A stretch of 64,000 nt of DNA from an uncultured Oscillospiraceae bacterium (GTDB taxonomy: Bacteria; Bacillota; Clostridia; Oscillospirales; Ruminococcaceae), in NCBI GenBank assembly GCA_910577365.1, contig CAJTMU010000004.1:1-64000 (forward strand). The letters run 5' to 3'. Positions 40,036 through 48,695 of the stretch are shown piece after piece; position 1 is the stretch's first letter; each line of letters begins with the position of its first letter. The position numbers and the translations under genes are program-made. The notes below the pieces were generated by a model that searched no databases, was not told where the DNA came from, and saw nothing but the letters and a program-made list of their open reading frames with translations.

Positions 40036-41466
40036 ATGAGCATGACCTGGGAAAAGCTGCTTTGCAGCAGGCGAAGCAGGGAGTTTGTCAGCAGCAACGC
40101 GGAGGACGTGCGTTCGGAATTCCGCAAGGACTACCACCGCATTATAGGCAGTCCGAGCTTCCGCAGGCTTCAGGACAAAACGCAGGTCTACCCGCTCAAC
40201 AGAGGGGATTTTGTCCGCACAAGGCTCACGCACTCGCTGGAGGTAAGCTCGTTCGCAGGCTCACTTGGCGATACCGTGTTCCGCCGACTGATTAGCGAGA
40301 ACGTCCCCGAAGTGGATCACACCGTGCGCGAAAACTGCTGTGATATACTGGAATGTGCGGGTCTGGTGCACGATATCGGCAATCCGCCTTTCGGGCATTT
40401 CGGGGAATTTACCATTAGGCAATGGTTCAGAGAGAATTTCCCCAAGCTGTATTTTAAAGGACAGCCTGTTACCGAGCTGCTCACAAAGCAGATGATGGGT
40501 GATTTTCTCAATCTTGAGGGCAACGCGCAGGCGCTGAGAGTGCTGACAAAGCTGCATGTTCTGATTGACCTGGGGAACGGCATGAATCTTACATATGCCC
40601 TGTTGAACACCATAATAAAATATCCCGTGTCCTCTCTTGAAATAAATAAGAACAGCGGGGATATCAAATACAAGAAAATGGGGTATTTTACAGCGGAGCA
40701 GCCTGTTTTCGAGGACATCACGAAAAGTACGGGCGCGGTCGGCTACCGCTATCCGCTCACCTTTTTACTGGAGAGCGCGGACGATATCGCATATAAGACC
40801 GCGGATATTGAGGACGCAGCAATCAAGAAGCTGATAAGCTTTACGGAGCTTCTGTCGGAGCTGGAAAGCCCTGACTTACGCGAAAAGTGCGTAAGCGAAG
40901 AGGAACAGAAAGTGCTGGAAAAGTCTGCCGCCGACCTGCGGCACTGCCTTGACTCGGCGAAAAAACGCGGACTGCCGCTCGCCGAAAAGAAAGCAGTGCA
41001 GCGCTGGACGGTAAATATGCAAAGCGCCCTTATATATGCCGCCTCGGACGCATTTGTGGACAACTACGAGGCGATAATGGCAGGAGAATTTAAACGGGAA
41101 CTGCTGTCGGCTTCTCCTATGAGAGTAGTTTCCGAAGCACTCAGCGATATAGCTTACAGATACGCTTTTCAATCCTCCGGACTGCTGAAGATAGAGCTGT
41201 CAGCGGACGCCATGTTAAATTTGCTGTTGGATAAGATAACGGGCGCGGCGCTTCGCTTCGGCACAGAACAGCAGCGCATGACCGATGCCAATCTCATGTC
41301 GCTGTTGTCGGAAAGCTTCCGCGGGATATGCCGAAAATGCTCGGAGGGAAAAAGCGACGCAGAGCAGGCTTATAACCGCTTGCTGTTGGTGACCGACTGT
41401 GTTTGCAGCATGACCGACAGCTACGCGCGGGAGCTGTTTGGCGACCTGAGCGGGATAAACAGCTGA
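40036..41466 (+). CDS. dgt: Deoxyguanosinetriphosphate triphosphohydrolase-like HD protein
   Basis: A protein of 476 residues. The HD-domain motifs are RTRLTHSLEVS (first His), LVHDIGNPPFGHFGE (HD pair) and LLESADDIAYKTADIED (distal Asp). FRRLQDKTQVYPLN at about 40 is typical of Dgt. It cleaves dNTPs to deoxynucleoside and triphosphate. The start at 40036 follows GAAGGGAG; an upstream frame to 39949 lacks a site. The gene precedes the four paralogous membrane genes, 59 bases away. Confidence 0.9.
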   Translation: MSMTWEKLLCSRRSREFVSSNAEDVRSEFRKDYHRIIGSPSFRRLQDKTQVYPLNRGDFVRTRLTHSLEVSSFAGSLGDTVFRRLISENVPEVDHTVRENCCDILECAGLVHDIGNPPFGHFGEFTIRQWFRENFPKLYFKGQPVTELLTKQMMGDFLNLEGNAQALRVLTKLHVLIDLGNGMNLTYALLNTIIKYPVSSLEINKNSGDIKYKKMGYFTAEQPVFEDITKSTGAVGYRYPLTFLLESADDIAYKTADIEDAAIKKLISFTELLSELESPDLREKCVSEEEQKVLEKSAADLRHCLDSAKKRGLPLAEKKAVQRWTVNMQSALIYAASDAFVDNYEAIMAGEFKRELLSASPMRVVSEALSDIAYRYAFQSSGLLKIELSADAMLNLLLDKITGAALRFGTEQQRMTDANLMSLLSESFRGICRKCSEGKSDAEQAYNRLLLVTDCVCSMTDSYARELFGDLSGINS

Positions 41467-41524
41467 ACACGGAGTATACTACACATTTCAACAATTTCTG
41501 ACTTTACGTTTCGGAGGTAATTAT

Positions 41525-42103
41525 ATGGGAAAAATGAATGCACAGGAGGAGCGATTTGGGTTTCGTGAGCAGGGGAAATTCACCTGTTCCTCGGGTATAT
41601 CAAACCCCATGCTTATAGCGCTTGGCATTTTATGGCTGCTTGGTATAGTGTTTGCCGTTACGGACAATCCGACGATCGTGTCGATTTTCGGACGGTGGCT
41701 TGATCCCGCACACTCTATGCAACGGCTGTTTGCCACGATACCTTTACTGCTTGCATGGACGGCTTTCGCGGCATGGGGGGCGGTAATACTGCTTCACGGC
41801 GCGGACTATTGCTATGAAGCGGACGACGAGGTATTTGTGATATACCGCGTTCAATCCAAAGACAGACGGGAAGTAGTGGACACCTTCTATTACCACGATG
41901 TTCTGGAGGTAAGCTATTACGACTCGCTGTTCCACATGGGATATATCGTGGAAATACGCACGCCATACCGAACCGCCAGATATCGGCTTGTTTTCACCAA
42001 AATGATGACAGACCGCTCAACGCACGGCACTCCATTTTATACCCTTGAGCAGCGAGCAGGACTTCGCGGAGAGGATAAGGAGGCGGCGGGGTGGGCACCG
42101 TAA
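41525..42103 (+). CDS. Membrane protein, paralog 1 of 4 (two TMs plus PH-like domain)
   Basis: A 192-residue protein. Hydrophobic segments at about 29-45 (PMLIALGILWLLGIVFAV) and 72-94 precede a beta-rich domain: YCYEADDEVFVIYRVQSKDRREVVDTFYYHDVLEVSYYDSLFHMGYIVEIRTPY-like strands, ending in YRLVFT. The same order and the FYY-D-E/V landmark recur in the next three genes. The domain resembles bacterial PH domains. Function is unknown. Starts after CGGAGG and overlaps paralog 2. Confidence 0.7.
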   Translation: MGKMNAQEERFGFREQGKFTCSSGISNPMLIALGILWLLGIVFAVTDNPTIVSIFGRWLDPAHSMQRLFATIPLLLAWTAFAAWGAVILLHGADYCYEADDEVFVIYRVQSKDRREVVDTFYYHDVLEVSYYDSLFHMGYIVEIRTPYRTARYRLVFTKMMTDRSTHGTPFYTLEQRAGLRGEDKEAAGWAP

Positions 42104-42630
42104 TACTTACAGACGCTTATGAGGAACGGTTCGGCTTTAAAGCAATGGGCTGCTTCTACTGCCGCTACAAAAGCGAACCGCTGCTGTTGGCGGCGGTTGC
42201 GGCGGTGACGATAGCGCTTTGGGCGGTGGTGTATCGCGTAATAGTTCTCCCGCAGTCCTCACCGATGCTGGGACCGGCAGCTCTGTTTCTGGATTGCGCG
42301 GTGTTCTTCTGCATAGGCGGCGGCGCGATGAGAGTGGTGCTCGGGGGTAAAAAATTTCTGTATGAGGCGGACGGCAAAGAATTTCGCATTTATTACGAAA
42401 AGGGCAAGGATAAAATTCTGACGGATACTTTTTACTATGTGGATATCGAGGAGGTTTCCTATAAGAGAATGTTTTTACACAGAGGGGAAAACGTTACCGT
42501 TGCCACAAAGTACCGCAAATATAAATATCGCTGCGTTTACAGATGTGTGAAAAATATGCGCAACCCGAATCAGCTTCCGTTTCATATTCTTGAGGAACGC
42601 AAAGGAATGGCTGCGAAAAGCAAAGAGTGA
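42091..42630 (+). CDS. Membrane protein, paralog 2 of 4 (two TMs plus PH-like domain)
   Basis: A 179-residue protein, the closest relative of paralog 1: both open with an EERFGF motif and a short CxY/F segment. TM segments at about 27-50 and 58-82; the PH-like domain is FLYEADGKEFRIYYEKGKDKILTDTFYYVDIEEVSYKR-like, ending YKYRCVYR. The start is GTG 42091 after GGAGG, overlapping the end of paralog 1 by 13 bases. Confidence 0.7.
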   Translation: MGTVILTDAYEERFGFKAMGCFYCRYKSEPLLLAAVAAVTIALWAVVYRVIVLPQSSPMLGPAALFLDCAVFFCIGGGAMRVVLGGKKFLYEADGKEFRIYYEKGKDKILTDTFYYVDIEEVSYKRMFLHRGENVTVATKYRKYKYRCVYRCVKNMRNPNQLPFHILEERKGMAAKSKE

Positions 42631-42648
42631 CCGAAAGGAGGAGCGGAT

Positions 42649-43512
42649 TTGAATAACGATAACGAAATTTATCCGCAGATAACACCGAGAAAAAAAGTGT
42701 CTCTCGCGAAGCCTCCTGCGGAGCGCTCACAGCTTGTTTCGGGCACGTTTGGCAGCGTCGCCGGCGGCAGGAGCGGAAGGAGGATATCGCTTGAAAAAAA
42801 GCCCAGGGACGGGATATACATCAACCCCAACCCCGTGCGGGAGATAAATTTTCCCTCTTCACCAATGCCCGCGGTGAACGCGGCGCAGATACCCGCGGCA
42901 CGGAACAATATTGCCACCGCCGTGGGTGCGACTCCGTCCGACCCCGAGCTAATCGCCGCCCGCGAGGGCAGCAATATCCAGATACGTCGCGGACATTTCC
43001 GCTGCGCCTATGATTTGGAATTTGTGTGGCTGCTCGCTACCGCGATACCCGCGCTGGCGCTTTTGGGAGTATTTGCGTTTTCGGTAACAGGCGATATCAC
43101 AAGGTTATTTGACAATATTTACAATGCGATATGCATAGGCGGCATCGTTCTGAGCTGTGCTTTCAGCGCGATATGCTACGGAAAAAACTACGGCTTCATC
43201 GCGGAACAGGACGCGTTTGTGATAAGCCGCCGCGGAAAAACGCGCCGCTATTACTACGCGGATATCACCGACGTGCGGTTTGAGGAGTTCAGCCTGTTCG
43301 GAAAAAAGCGCGGGTATATCGTTACCATCGAGACGCGATATGTTTCGGATACATACCGCTTTATTTTCGGGCAAAACCGCATTTTTACCGATGCCACAAA
43401 TACCCCGTTTTACTATCTGATGCGAAACGCACGGCTTACCAACGCTCCACAAAACAGTATTCCCGACCCCGACAGATTTATGAGAAGGAGCTATGACCCT
43501 GATGAATATTGA
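42649..43512 (+). CDS. Membrane protein, paralog 3 of 4, with a disordered N-terminal extension
   Basis: A 287-residue protein. The first 105 residues are Pro/Ser/Arg-rich and probably disordered; the rest repeats the family plan: TMs at about 124-145 and 158-178, then YGFIAEQDAFVISRRGKTRRYYYADITDVRFEEFSLFGKKRGYIVTI-like strands. The start is TTG 42649 after AAAGGAGG. The extension is not seen in the other three paralogs and may contact another protein. Confidence 0.68.
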   Translation: MNNDNEIYPQITPRKKVSLAKPPAERSQLVSGTFGSVAGGRSGRRISLEKKPRDGIYINPNPVREINFPSSPMPAVNAAQIPAARNNIATAVGATPSDPELIAAREGSNIQIRRGHFRCAYDLEFVWLLATAIPALALLGVFAFSVTGDITRLFDNIYNAICIGGIVLSCAFSAICYGKNYGFIAEQDAFVISRRGKTRRYYYADITDVRFEEFSLFGKKRGYIVTIETRYVSDTYRFIFGQNRIFTDATNTPFYYLMRNARLTNAPQNSIPDPDRFMRRSYDPDEY

Positions 43513-44053
43513 GCATAAGATAATCGGCAACGATGAGATAATCCCACGCACCGCCACATACCGCACAGCCTTTTTCAATGATATGACGGAGCTGCTCATT
43601 ACCCTTGCACTGATCGCCGTGACCTTTATTATTGCATTTGCAAGGAGATACGGCAGCCGGGGCGAGGGGTTCATACCCATTTTCGTTTTTGCGTTTGCGG
43701 GAACGGTGGGGTTCGCCTCCCTCACCGCGTTCGTGATATTTTTCAGGGGCAAAAAGTTTACTTTTCAAACTTCAAAGGACAGGTTTACGGTTTTCCGCGG
43801 TAAAGGTATTGCCGACGTTTTCTACTACTCCGAGATAACCGCCGTGGACAGCGCGGAGCGGAAATTTTTCGGCATACGGCGCGGATTTACCGTTACCGTA
43901 AATTCAAACATAAAGACCAAGAGTTACCGCGTCATATGTCCGAGCCACGTTACGTTTGAAAACTCTGTTTTTACCGAGATAGAGAAAAACATAAAAATAT
44001 GGGAGAAAGACAGCGGCAATAACAAGGAAATCACTGATAAACGCGAAGTGTAA
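43493..44053 (+). CDS. Membrane protein, paralog 4 of 4 (two TMs plus PH-like domain)
   Basis: A 186-residue protein. TMs at about 34-52 and 65-85; the PH-like domain is FTFQTSKDRFTVFRGKGIADVFYYSEITAVDSAERKFFGIRRGFTVTV-like, ending SYRVICP. The FFGIRRGFTVTV strand pair closely matches LFGKKRGYIVTI of paralog 3. It overlaps paralog 3 by 20 bases and starts 5 bases after AAGGAG. Confidence 0.68.
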   Translation: MTLMNIEHKIIGNDEIIPRTATYRTAFFNDMTELLITLALIAVTFIIAFARRYGSRGEGFIPIFVFAFAGTVGFASLTAFVIFFRGKKFTFQTSKDRFTVFRGKGIADVFYYSEITAVDSAERKFFGIRRGFTVTVNSNIKTKSYRVICPSHVTFENSVFTEIEKNIKIWEKDSGNNKEITDKREV

Positions 44054-44124
44054 AACAATTGCTTCCGCAGGTTTTCCCACTTAAATTCAATGATTGATTT
44101 TAATTAGTTTTTTTAGAAATACAG

Positions 44125-44153
44125 TTGCAATATTCCACGATATAAGTTATAAT
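44125..44153 (+). promoter_or_regulatory. Promoter of purD
   Basis: TTGCAA (44125-44130), 17 bases, TATAAT (44148-44153). The leader is about 60 bases and contains a GGCA-GAAT-TGCC hairpin. Confidence 0.65.
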
Positions 44154-44175
44154 TATAGGCAGGAATTGCCTTAAT

Positions 44176-44218
44176 AAATCTGAAAGGAGAATGCCCCTTA
44201 CGGGGCAGGATTGTTGAA
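44176..44218 (+). promoter_or_regulatory. purD leader: ribosome binding site followed by a hairpin
   Basis: AAATCTGAAAGGAGAA is followed by TGCCCC-TTAC-GGGGCA (44192-44207) and then 11 bases to the ATG. The strong AAAGGAG is too far from the ATG unless the hairpin folds and closes the gap. AGGA at 44207-44210 is a second, better-spaced site. The same arrangement stands upstream of folD. Confidence 0.55.
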
Positions 44219-45493
44219 ATGAATATTTTGGTTGTAGGCGGCGGCGGCCGCGAGCACGCGATTATTACCGCGCTTTCAAAATCGCCGAGAGTTGACATGA
44301 TTTACGCCGCTCCAGGAAACGGTGGAATCTCGAAGCTGGCAGAATGTTTCCCCGTGAAGGCGACTGATATTGACGGCATGGTAGAGCTTGCCAAAAAGCT
44401 GAAGCCCGATTATGTGTTTGTCGCGCCCGATGACCCGCTGGTATTGGGTATGGTGGACAGGCTTAACGATGAGGGCTTTAAAACTTTCGGACCGAGAGCG
44501 AACGCTGCGGTTCTTGAGGGCAGCAAGGTGTTCTCAAAGGCGCTGATGAAAAAGTACGGTATACCCACTGCGGCTTATGAAACGTTTACCGACGCGGACA
44601 AGGCAATCGCCTATATCAAAGAGCAGAACAGCTATCCCGCCGTTATAAAGTGCGACGGTCTGGCGCTTGGCAAGGGCGTTATTATCGCAAAGGATTTTGC
44701 GGAAGCGGAAGCGGCGGTCAAATCTATGCTGCTGGACGGGAAATTCGGAAAATCGGGCAGTGAGATAGTGGTTGAGGAATTTATGACGGGTCCAGAGGTA
44801 ACGGTGCTCGCCTTTACGGACGGCAAGACTGTGAAGCCCATGATATCCTCTATGGATCACAAGCGCGCTCTCGACAACGACGAGGGTCTGAACACGGGCG
44901 GAATGGGAACAATAGCTCCCAACCCCAAATATACCGAGGCATTTAAAAAAGAGTGTGAGGAGAAGATATTCAAGCCGACAATTGCCGCCATGCGCGATGA
45001 GGGCAGACCGTTCAAGGGCTGTCTGTATTTCGGGCTTATGCTAACCCCCAACGGCGCTAAGGTCGTTGAATACAACTGCCGCTTCGGCGACCCCGAGGCT
45101 CAGGTGGTGCTGCCGCTGCTGGAAACGGATATCGTGGATATAATGGACGCGATTTGGGAAGAGCGTCTGGACGGGTTGGACATAAAATGGAGCGGCAAAT
45201 CCTGTGCCTGCGTTGTTATGGCAAGCGGAGGATATCCCGAAAAATACGAAACAGGAAAAGCCATCAGCGGGCTGGACGAAAACGGACAATCCGACAAGGC
45301 TTATATCTACCACGCGGGCACTAAAATTGAGGACGGGAAATTTCTGACTGCGGGCGGACGTGTTCTCGGGATTACCGCCGTGGGCGACGACCTGCGTTCG
45401 GCGCTGGATAAGGCATACGCTGCTGTGGATACCGTTTCCTTTGAAAAGGCGCATTACCGCAAGGATATAGGCAGGCGGGCGCTGGACGGCTGA
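44219..45493 (+). CDS. purD: Phosphoribosylamine--glycine ligase
   Basis: A protein of 424 residues, the normal GARS length. It makes glycinamide ribonucleotide in purine synthesis. N-terminal MNILVVGGGGREHAI, ATP-grasp motifs GPRANAAVLEGSKVFSKALMKKYGIPT and KCDGLALGKGVI, DHKRALDNDEGLNTGGMGT, and the metal-binding YNCRFGDPEAQV. No other pur gene is adjacent, so it has its own promoter. It shares a leader motif with folD, whose product feeds the same pathway. Confidence 0.96.
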   Translation: MNILVVGGGGREHAIITALSKSPRVDMIYAAPGNGGISKLAECFPVKATDIDGMVELAKKLKPDYVFVAPDDPLVLGMVDRLNDEGFKTFGPRANAAVLEGSKVFSKALMKKYGIPTAAYETFTDADKAIAYIKEQNSYPAVIKCDGLALGKGVIIAKDFAEAEAAVKSMLLDGKFGKSGSEIVVEEFMTGPEVTVLAFTDGKTVKPMISSMDHKRALDNDEGLNTGGMGTIAPNPKYTEAFKKECEEKIFKPTIAAMRDEGRPFKGCLYFGLMLTPNGAKVVEYNCRFGDPEAQVVLPLLETDIVDIMDAIWEERLDGLDIKWSGKSCACVVMASGGYPEKYETGKAISGLDENGQSDKAYIYHAGTKIEDGKFLTAGGRVLGITAVGDDLRSALDKAYAAVDTVSFEKAHYRKDIGRRALDG

Positions 45494-45596
45494 GGACCTG
45501 TATGCATAACCGCTCAGCGCATGCTATGCGAACAAATTCGGATCATATGTGACAATTCCGACATAAAAGCTTTACTCAATTTTTACCGAAATATCC

Positions 45597-45625
45597 TTGA
45601 CAAGAAAGGCATAATATGGTAAAAT
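45597..45625 (+). promoter_or_regulatory. Promoter of the AI-2E family transporter gene
   Basis: TTGACA (45597-45602), 17 bases, TAAAAT (45620-45625). Confidence 0.7.
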
Positions 45626-45644
45626 ATACAATAATAATAAGGAA

Positions 45645-45723
45645 ATGGCGATTAAATCATATGCGCTCCCCACGAATGGGGGTACACAAGACTCTCTTTA
45701 ATCAGCTATTCCATAACTGGGGG
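45645..45723 (+). promoter_or_regulatory. Structured leader that may sequester the ribosome binding site
   Basis: ATGGC/GATTAAA (45645-45656) pairs with TTTAATC/GCTAT (45697-45709), a 12-bp stem with one bulge. Inside, CTCCCC (45666-45671) can pair with GGGGG at 45678-45682, or instead with the GGGGG ribosome binding site at 45719-45723. Two alternative pairings of equal strength suggest a switch or thermosensor-like leader. Confidence 0.45.
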
Positions 45724-45731
45724 AATAATAT

Positions 45732-47081
45732 TTGAAAATTAACTGGAACAGAAAGTATACCACCATCGCGGCATACTCCGTAATTGTTATCGCGATAGCG
45801 GTACTGTTTGTTGTATTCGTGTTCAAGTTTAATTCGTTTGCGAACGTTTTTTCAAAAATCTGGTCGGTGGTAGCGCCCATCATTGTGGGGGTGGTTATCG
45901 CCTATATACTCAACCCGCTGGTAATGCTTTTTGAAAACAAAGTTTTCAAAAAGCTGAAAACCGCTCCGCCGAAAGACAATCTCATGGACAAGCGGCTTTC
46001 AAAAGTTTCAAACCCCAACATAATCACAGAGCAGCTCAAAAAGCGTCAGAAATCCCCCGAAAAAAAAGCTAAAGGACGCAAAACGCTGGCAAGAGCGCTT
46101 TCTATAATCATTGCGTATGTTATTGTACTGGCAGTTTTGACGGGAATAGTGGTGGCGGTAGTACCGAGCGTTTCGGAAAGTGTACTTGATCTGATGGAAA
46201 AGATGCCCGATTACTTCAGCCAACTGGAAGACAAATTAAAAGTCATATTTGAAAACAATCCTGAAATAGCCGCACTCATTTCGGACGAATTTGATGACCT
46301 GAACGACATTTTTAAAAACCTTGCCGCGTATGTAACTCCCTACGCTTCGGGCATAGTTGGCGGAGTTACCGGCGGAATTTTTAACGTAGTATCTGCGGTT
46401 TTCACCGGTACAAAGAATTTTGTTATTGGTCTGGTCATCGCTATTTATTTCCTGTTAAGCAAGGAGCGGCTGTTGGCGCAGGTAAAGAAAATCTTTTTCG
46501 CGCTCTTCAAATATGACCGCTGCAAACGCATTTTCAGCACCTGTTCGCGAAGCAACAAGATATTTACAAAATTTATCGGCTCCAGCCTTGTGGATTCCTT
46601 TATCATATTTGCCGCAATGGAGGTGGGCTGCGTTATAATGGGTATGCCGTATGCGACGCTTATCGCGGTGGTGTGCGGCGTGACAAACCTTATCCCTTTC
46701 TTCGGTCCGTTCATCGGAGCTATCCCAAGCGGCTTCCTTATTCTGCTGGTTGACCCGATAAAGGTGCTGTGGTTCGCAATATTCGTGGTGGTGCTGCAGC
46801 AAATCGACGGCAACCTTATCAAGCCGCTTCTGTTCGGCGAAACAATGGGGCTCCCCGCTATATGGGTTCTTATCTCCATTATCGTAGGCGGTGGAATGTT
46901 CGGGATACCCGGAATGATATTGGGTTCTCCCGTATTTGCGGTGTTCTATCTGCTGTTCGCGGAATTTGTAACAGGGAAACTAAAGAAAAAAGAACTGCCC
47001 GAAGATACCGACGAGTATGTCATACCAGTCGAGAATTTTACCGCAGAGCATATCGACACCAAAATCGAAAAAAAGACATAA
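45732..47081 (+). CDS. AI-2E family transporter
   Basis: A 449-residue, about eight-TM protein of the TqsA/YtvI family (PF01594). Landmarks: IWSVVAPIIVGVVIAYILNPLV near the N-terminus, a large cytoplasmic loop KKLKTAPPKDNLMDKRLSK..., GVTNLIPFFGPFIGAIPSG, and QQIDGNLIKPLLFGETMGLPAIWVLISIIVGG, the family signature. Members transport autoinducer-2 or Na+/H+ or are uncharacterised. The start is TTG 45732 after GGGGGAA. It ends at a strong terminator. Confidence 0.9.
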   Translation: MKINWNRKYTTIAAYSVIVIAIAVLFVVFVFKFNSFANVFSKIWSVVAPIIVGVVIAYILNPLVMLFENKVFKKLKTAPPKDNLMDKRLSKVSNPNIITEQLKKRQKSPEKKAKGRKTLARALSIIIAYVIVLAVLTGIVVAVVPSVSESVLDLMEKMPDYFSQLEDKLKVIFENNPEIAALISDEFDDLNDIFKNLAAYVTPYASGIVGGVTGGIFNVVSAVFTGTKNFVIGLVIAIYFLLSKERLLAQVKKIFFALFKYDRCKRIFSTCSRSNKIFTKFIGSSLVDSFIIFAAMEVGCVIMGMPYATLIAVVCGVTNLIPFFGPFIGAIPSGFLILLVDPIKVLWFAIFVVVLQQIDGNLIKPLLFGETMGLPAIWVLISIIVGGGMFGIPGMILGSPVFAVFYLLFAEFVTGKLKKKELPEDTDEYVIPVENFTAEHIDTKIEKKT

Positions 47082-47092
47082 AAGCAATAATT

Positions 47093-47125
47093 AACACTCC
47101 GAGTTTTACAGCTCGGAGTGTTTTT
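47093..47125 (+). terminator. Terminator after the AI-2E family gene
   Basis: AACACTCCGAG (47093-47103) pairs with CTCGGAGTGTT (47112-47122), followed by more T. Confidence 0.88.
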
Positions 47126-47187
47126 ACTTAAAGCAGGGAAGAATGACTTCAAATATCTGTTGTATCATGCTTTCAAAGGAAAGATTT

Positions 47188-47991
47188 TCAGACAAGATGA
47201 AGCTCTGTAAATGTCATCAGCTTTTCGGTTACATGAAAATCACCAAGCTGCGACTCAACGCTCAGACCGGAAACGTTTATAATATAGGTGTCCTCTTTAT
47301 AATATGAAGCCGTATCCGAACCGCGGTAAAATCCAGCTGTAATCCTCAGCATATCCCCCTCCATCTCTGTAACTGTATCCATAGGCGATGGAAATATCTC
47401 GTCTTCGGAGTCCTCGGGATTGTATACCTCAAAGTCGACAATCTCGTCAACTATTCCGTCCTTTGATACACGGCACAGCTTATCTTTGAAAATATAGTAA
47501 AAATACTCTCCGTCACAGCATAGAGAGGTGTAGGCAACATAAGGACATGCAGCTATCATTGTGCCGCAATTATCGTCAAAAAAATATATCTCAAAATAGC
47601 CTATATCACCCTGCACATGACCATAGGGCTTTACAACAAAAAAATCCCCATCGGCACGGAGATATGTTTCAAGATTCCCCGTATAAAGGTGATTATCTCT
47701 TCTGCCTATTTTGATATCCATTTGAGGCGAACCATCTGGGTTCTGCCCATTCTCCTCGCATTCCTTCATTAAAGGCATATAAAATTCTGTCGCTTCTTCC
47801 GATATCTCCTCGGAAAACTCCTTGGAATAGGGAACAACTTCTGTTTTACGCGCGCTTTGACTGTCTGTCCACATTCTCAAAGAACTTTCCGAAATATTGT
47901 CCGACAGAGCGCTACTGGCTTCGCTACGGTTGGCACAGCTTGTGAACATAAGTATGGCTAAAAGTATACTGAAAAAATTTGTTTGTTTCAT
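47188..47991 (-). CDS. Lipoprotein of unknown function
   Basis: A protein of 267 residues with a lipoprotein signal, MKQTNFFSILLAILMFTSC, the lipobox Cys at 19. The mature part is acidic and appears to form a beta-propeller-like domain (YFYYIFKDKLCRVSKDGIVDEI, with repeated DG turns). The ATG at 47991 follows GATGGAG. The gene lies just downstream of a decayed peptidase-like gene and belongs to the exported-protein cluster. Function unknown; Lgt for its maturation is at 36.7 kb. Confidence 0.72.
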   Translation of the reverse strand: MKQTNFFSILLAILMFTSCANRSEASSALSDNISESSLRMWTDSQSARKTEVVPYSKEFSEEISEEATEFYMPLMKECEENGQNPDGSPQMDIKIGRRDNHLYTGNLETYLRADGDFFVVKPYGHVQGDIGYFEIYFFDDNCGTMIAACPYVAYTSLCCDGEYFYYIFKDKLCRVSKDGIVDEIVDFEVYNPEDSEDEIFPSPMDTVTEMEGDMLRITAGFYRGSDTASYYKEDTYIINVSGLSVESQLGDFHVTEKLMTFTELHLV

Positions 47992-48061
47992 ATTTTCTCC
48001 ATCAATTTGAGATTGGGTTGGTCTTTTATATCCGCTAACCAAGGCAGATCTATTACAGCTT

Positions 48062-48550
48062 TCAATTCCCTGTTAGCGCCATCAATGTGCTTGCCATACC
48101 GCACCAATCATTATCTTCCTGTTCGATTGTAGCATCTACATTGCAATAGTATAGCATTCCGCCAGGAATAGGTGTATATGCTGTTGGGTCTATAAATTTG
48201 CGTTCTGAAATGCCGACAGCTGCTTCGACAGCCAGTTTAAAATTCATCATAGCATTTTCGGGCGAATACGCAAACTCATTCATAATCATTTCATCGGAAA
48301 CAAAAACATTATATTTTCGTTCAACAATTTCAATATAATTGGGATAATATTGGCAAAGCAAATCTGCCATTTCTCGAAGCCTTTGCTCAAATTCAGCTTT
48401 TGCTAACACATATGTATTTCCGTCAGTATCAACAAATTCAACTGATGACGTTCCGACCTCAGCCGCTGTGGACAGAGTTACCATCATTGTGGCAGACAAT
48501 TCCGCTGCCAAAGCCATACTTAACCTTCTTTTAAAAGTTTTTTACAACAT
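48062..48550 (-). pseudogene. Decayed secreted cysteine-peptidase-like gene
   Basis: In frame are the remnants of a signal peptide (SMALAAELSATMMVTLSTAAEV) and a partial domain ending NDWCGMASTLMALTG, the start of a C39-like Cys-peptidase helix, then a stop. The region before it aligns with the start of the secreted peptidase gene at 50.3 kb: GAGGAAAATGTTGTAAAAAA against GAGGAAAATATTATGAAAAA. Here ATG TTG TAA puts a stop at codon 3. A shortened product could still start at the ATG at 48517 after AGAAGG. Loss of both ends argues for a pseudogene. Confidence 0.55.
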
Positions 48551-48615
48551 TTTCCTCTTTAAGAAAATTTACCGGTGACGTGGAAACCCTGCTTTTTAGA
48601 GCCGCCGACCCTTTT

Positions 48616-48644
48616 GGTCTGCGCCGCGAAATGCGGCGCAGACC
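48616..48644 (-). terminator. Strong hairpin below the 48.7-kb lipoprotein gene
   Basis: GGTCTGCGCCGC (48616-48627) pairs perfectly with GCGGCGCAGACC (48633-48644) over GAAAT. In transcription order it is followed by AAAAGG, so termination is likely weak; it may separate the cluster into two transcripts. Confidence 0.55.
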
Positions 48645-48695
48645 GTTCGTTTGTTTAGCACAAGTATAGTCTCATTCGGGTTAATTGGCAGCTTC

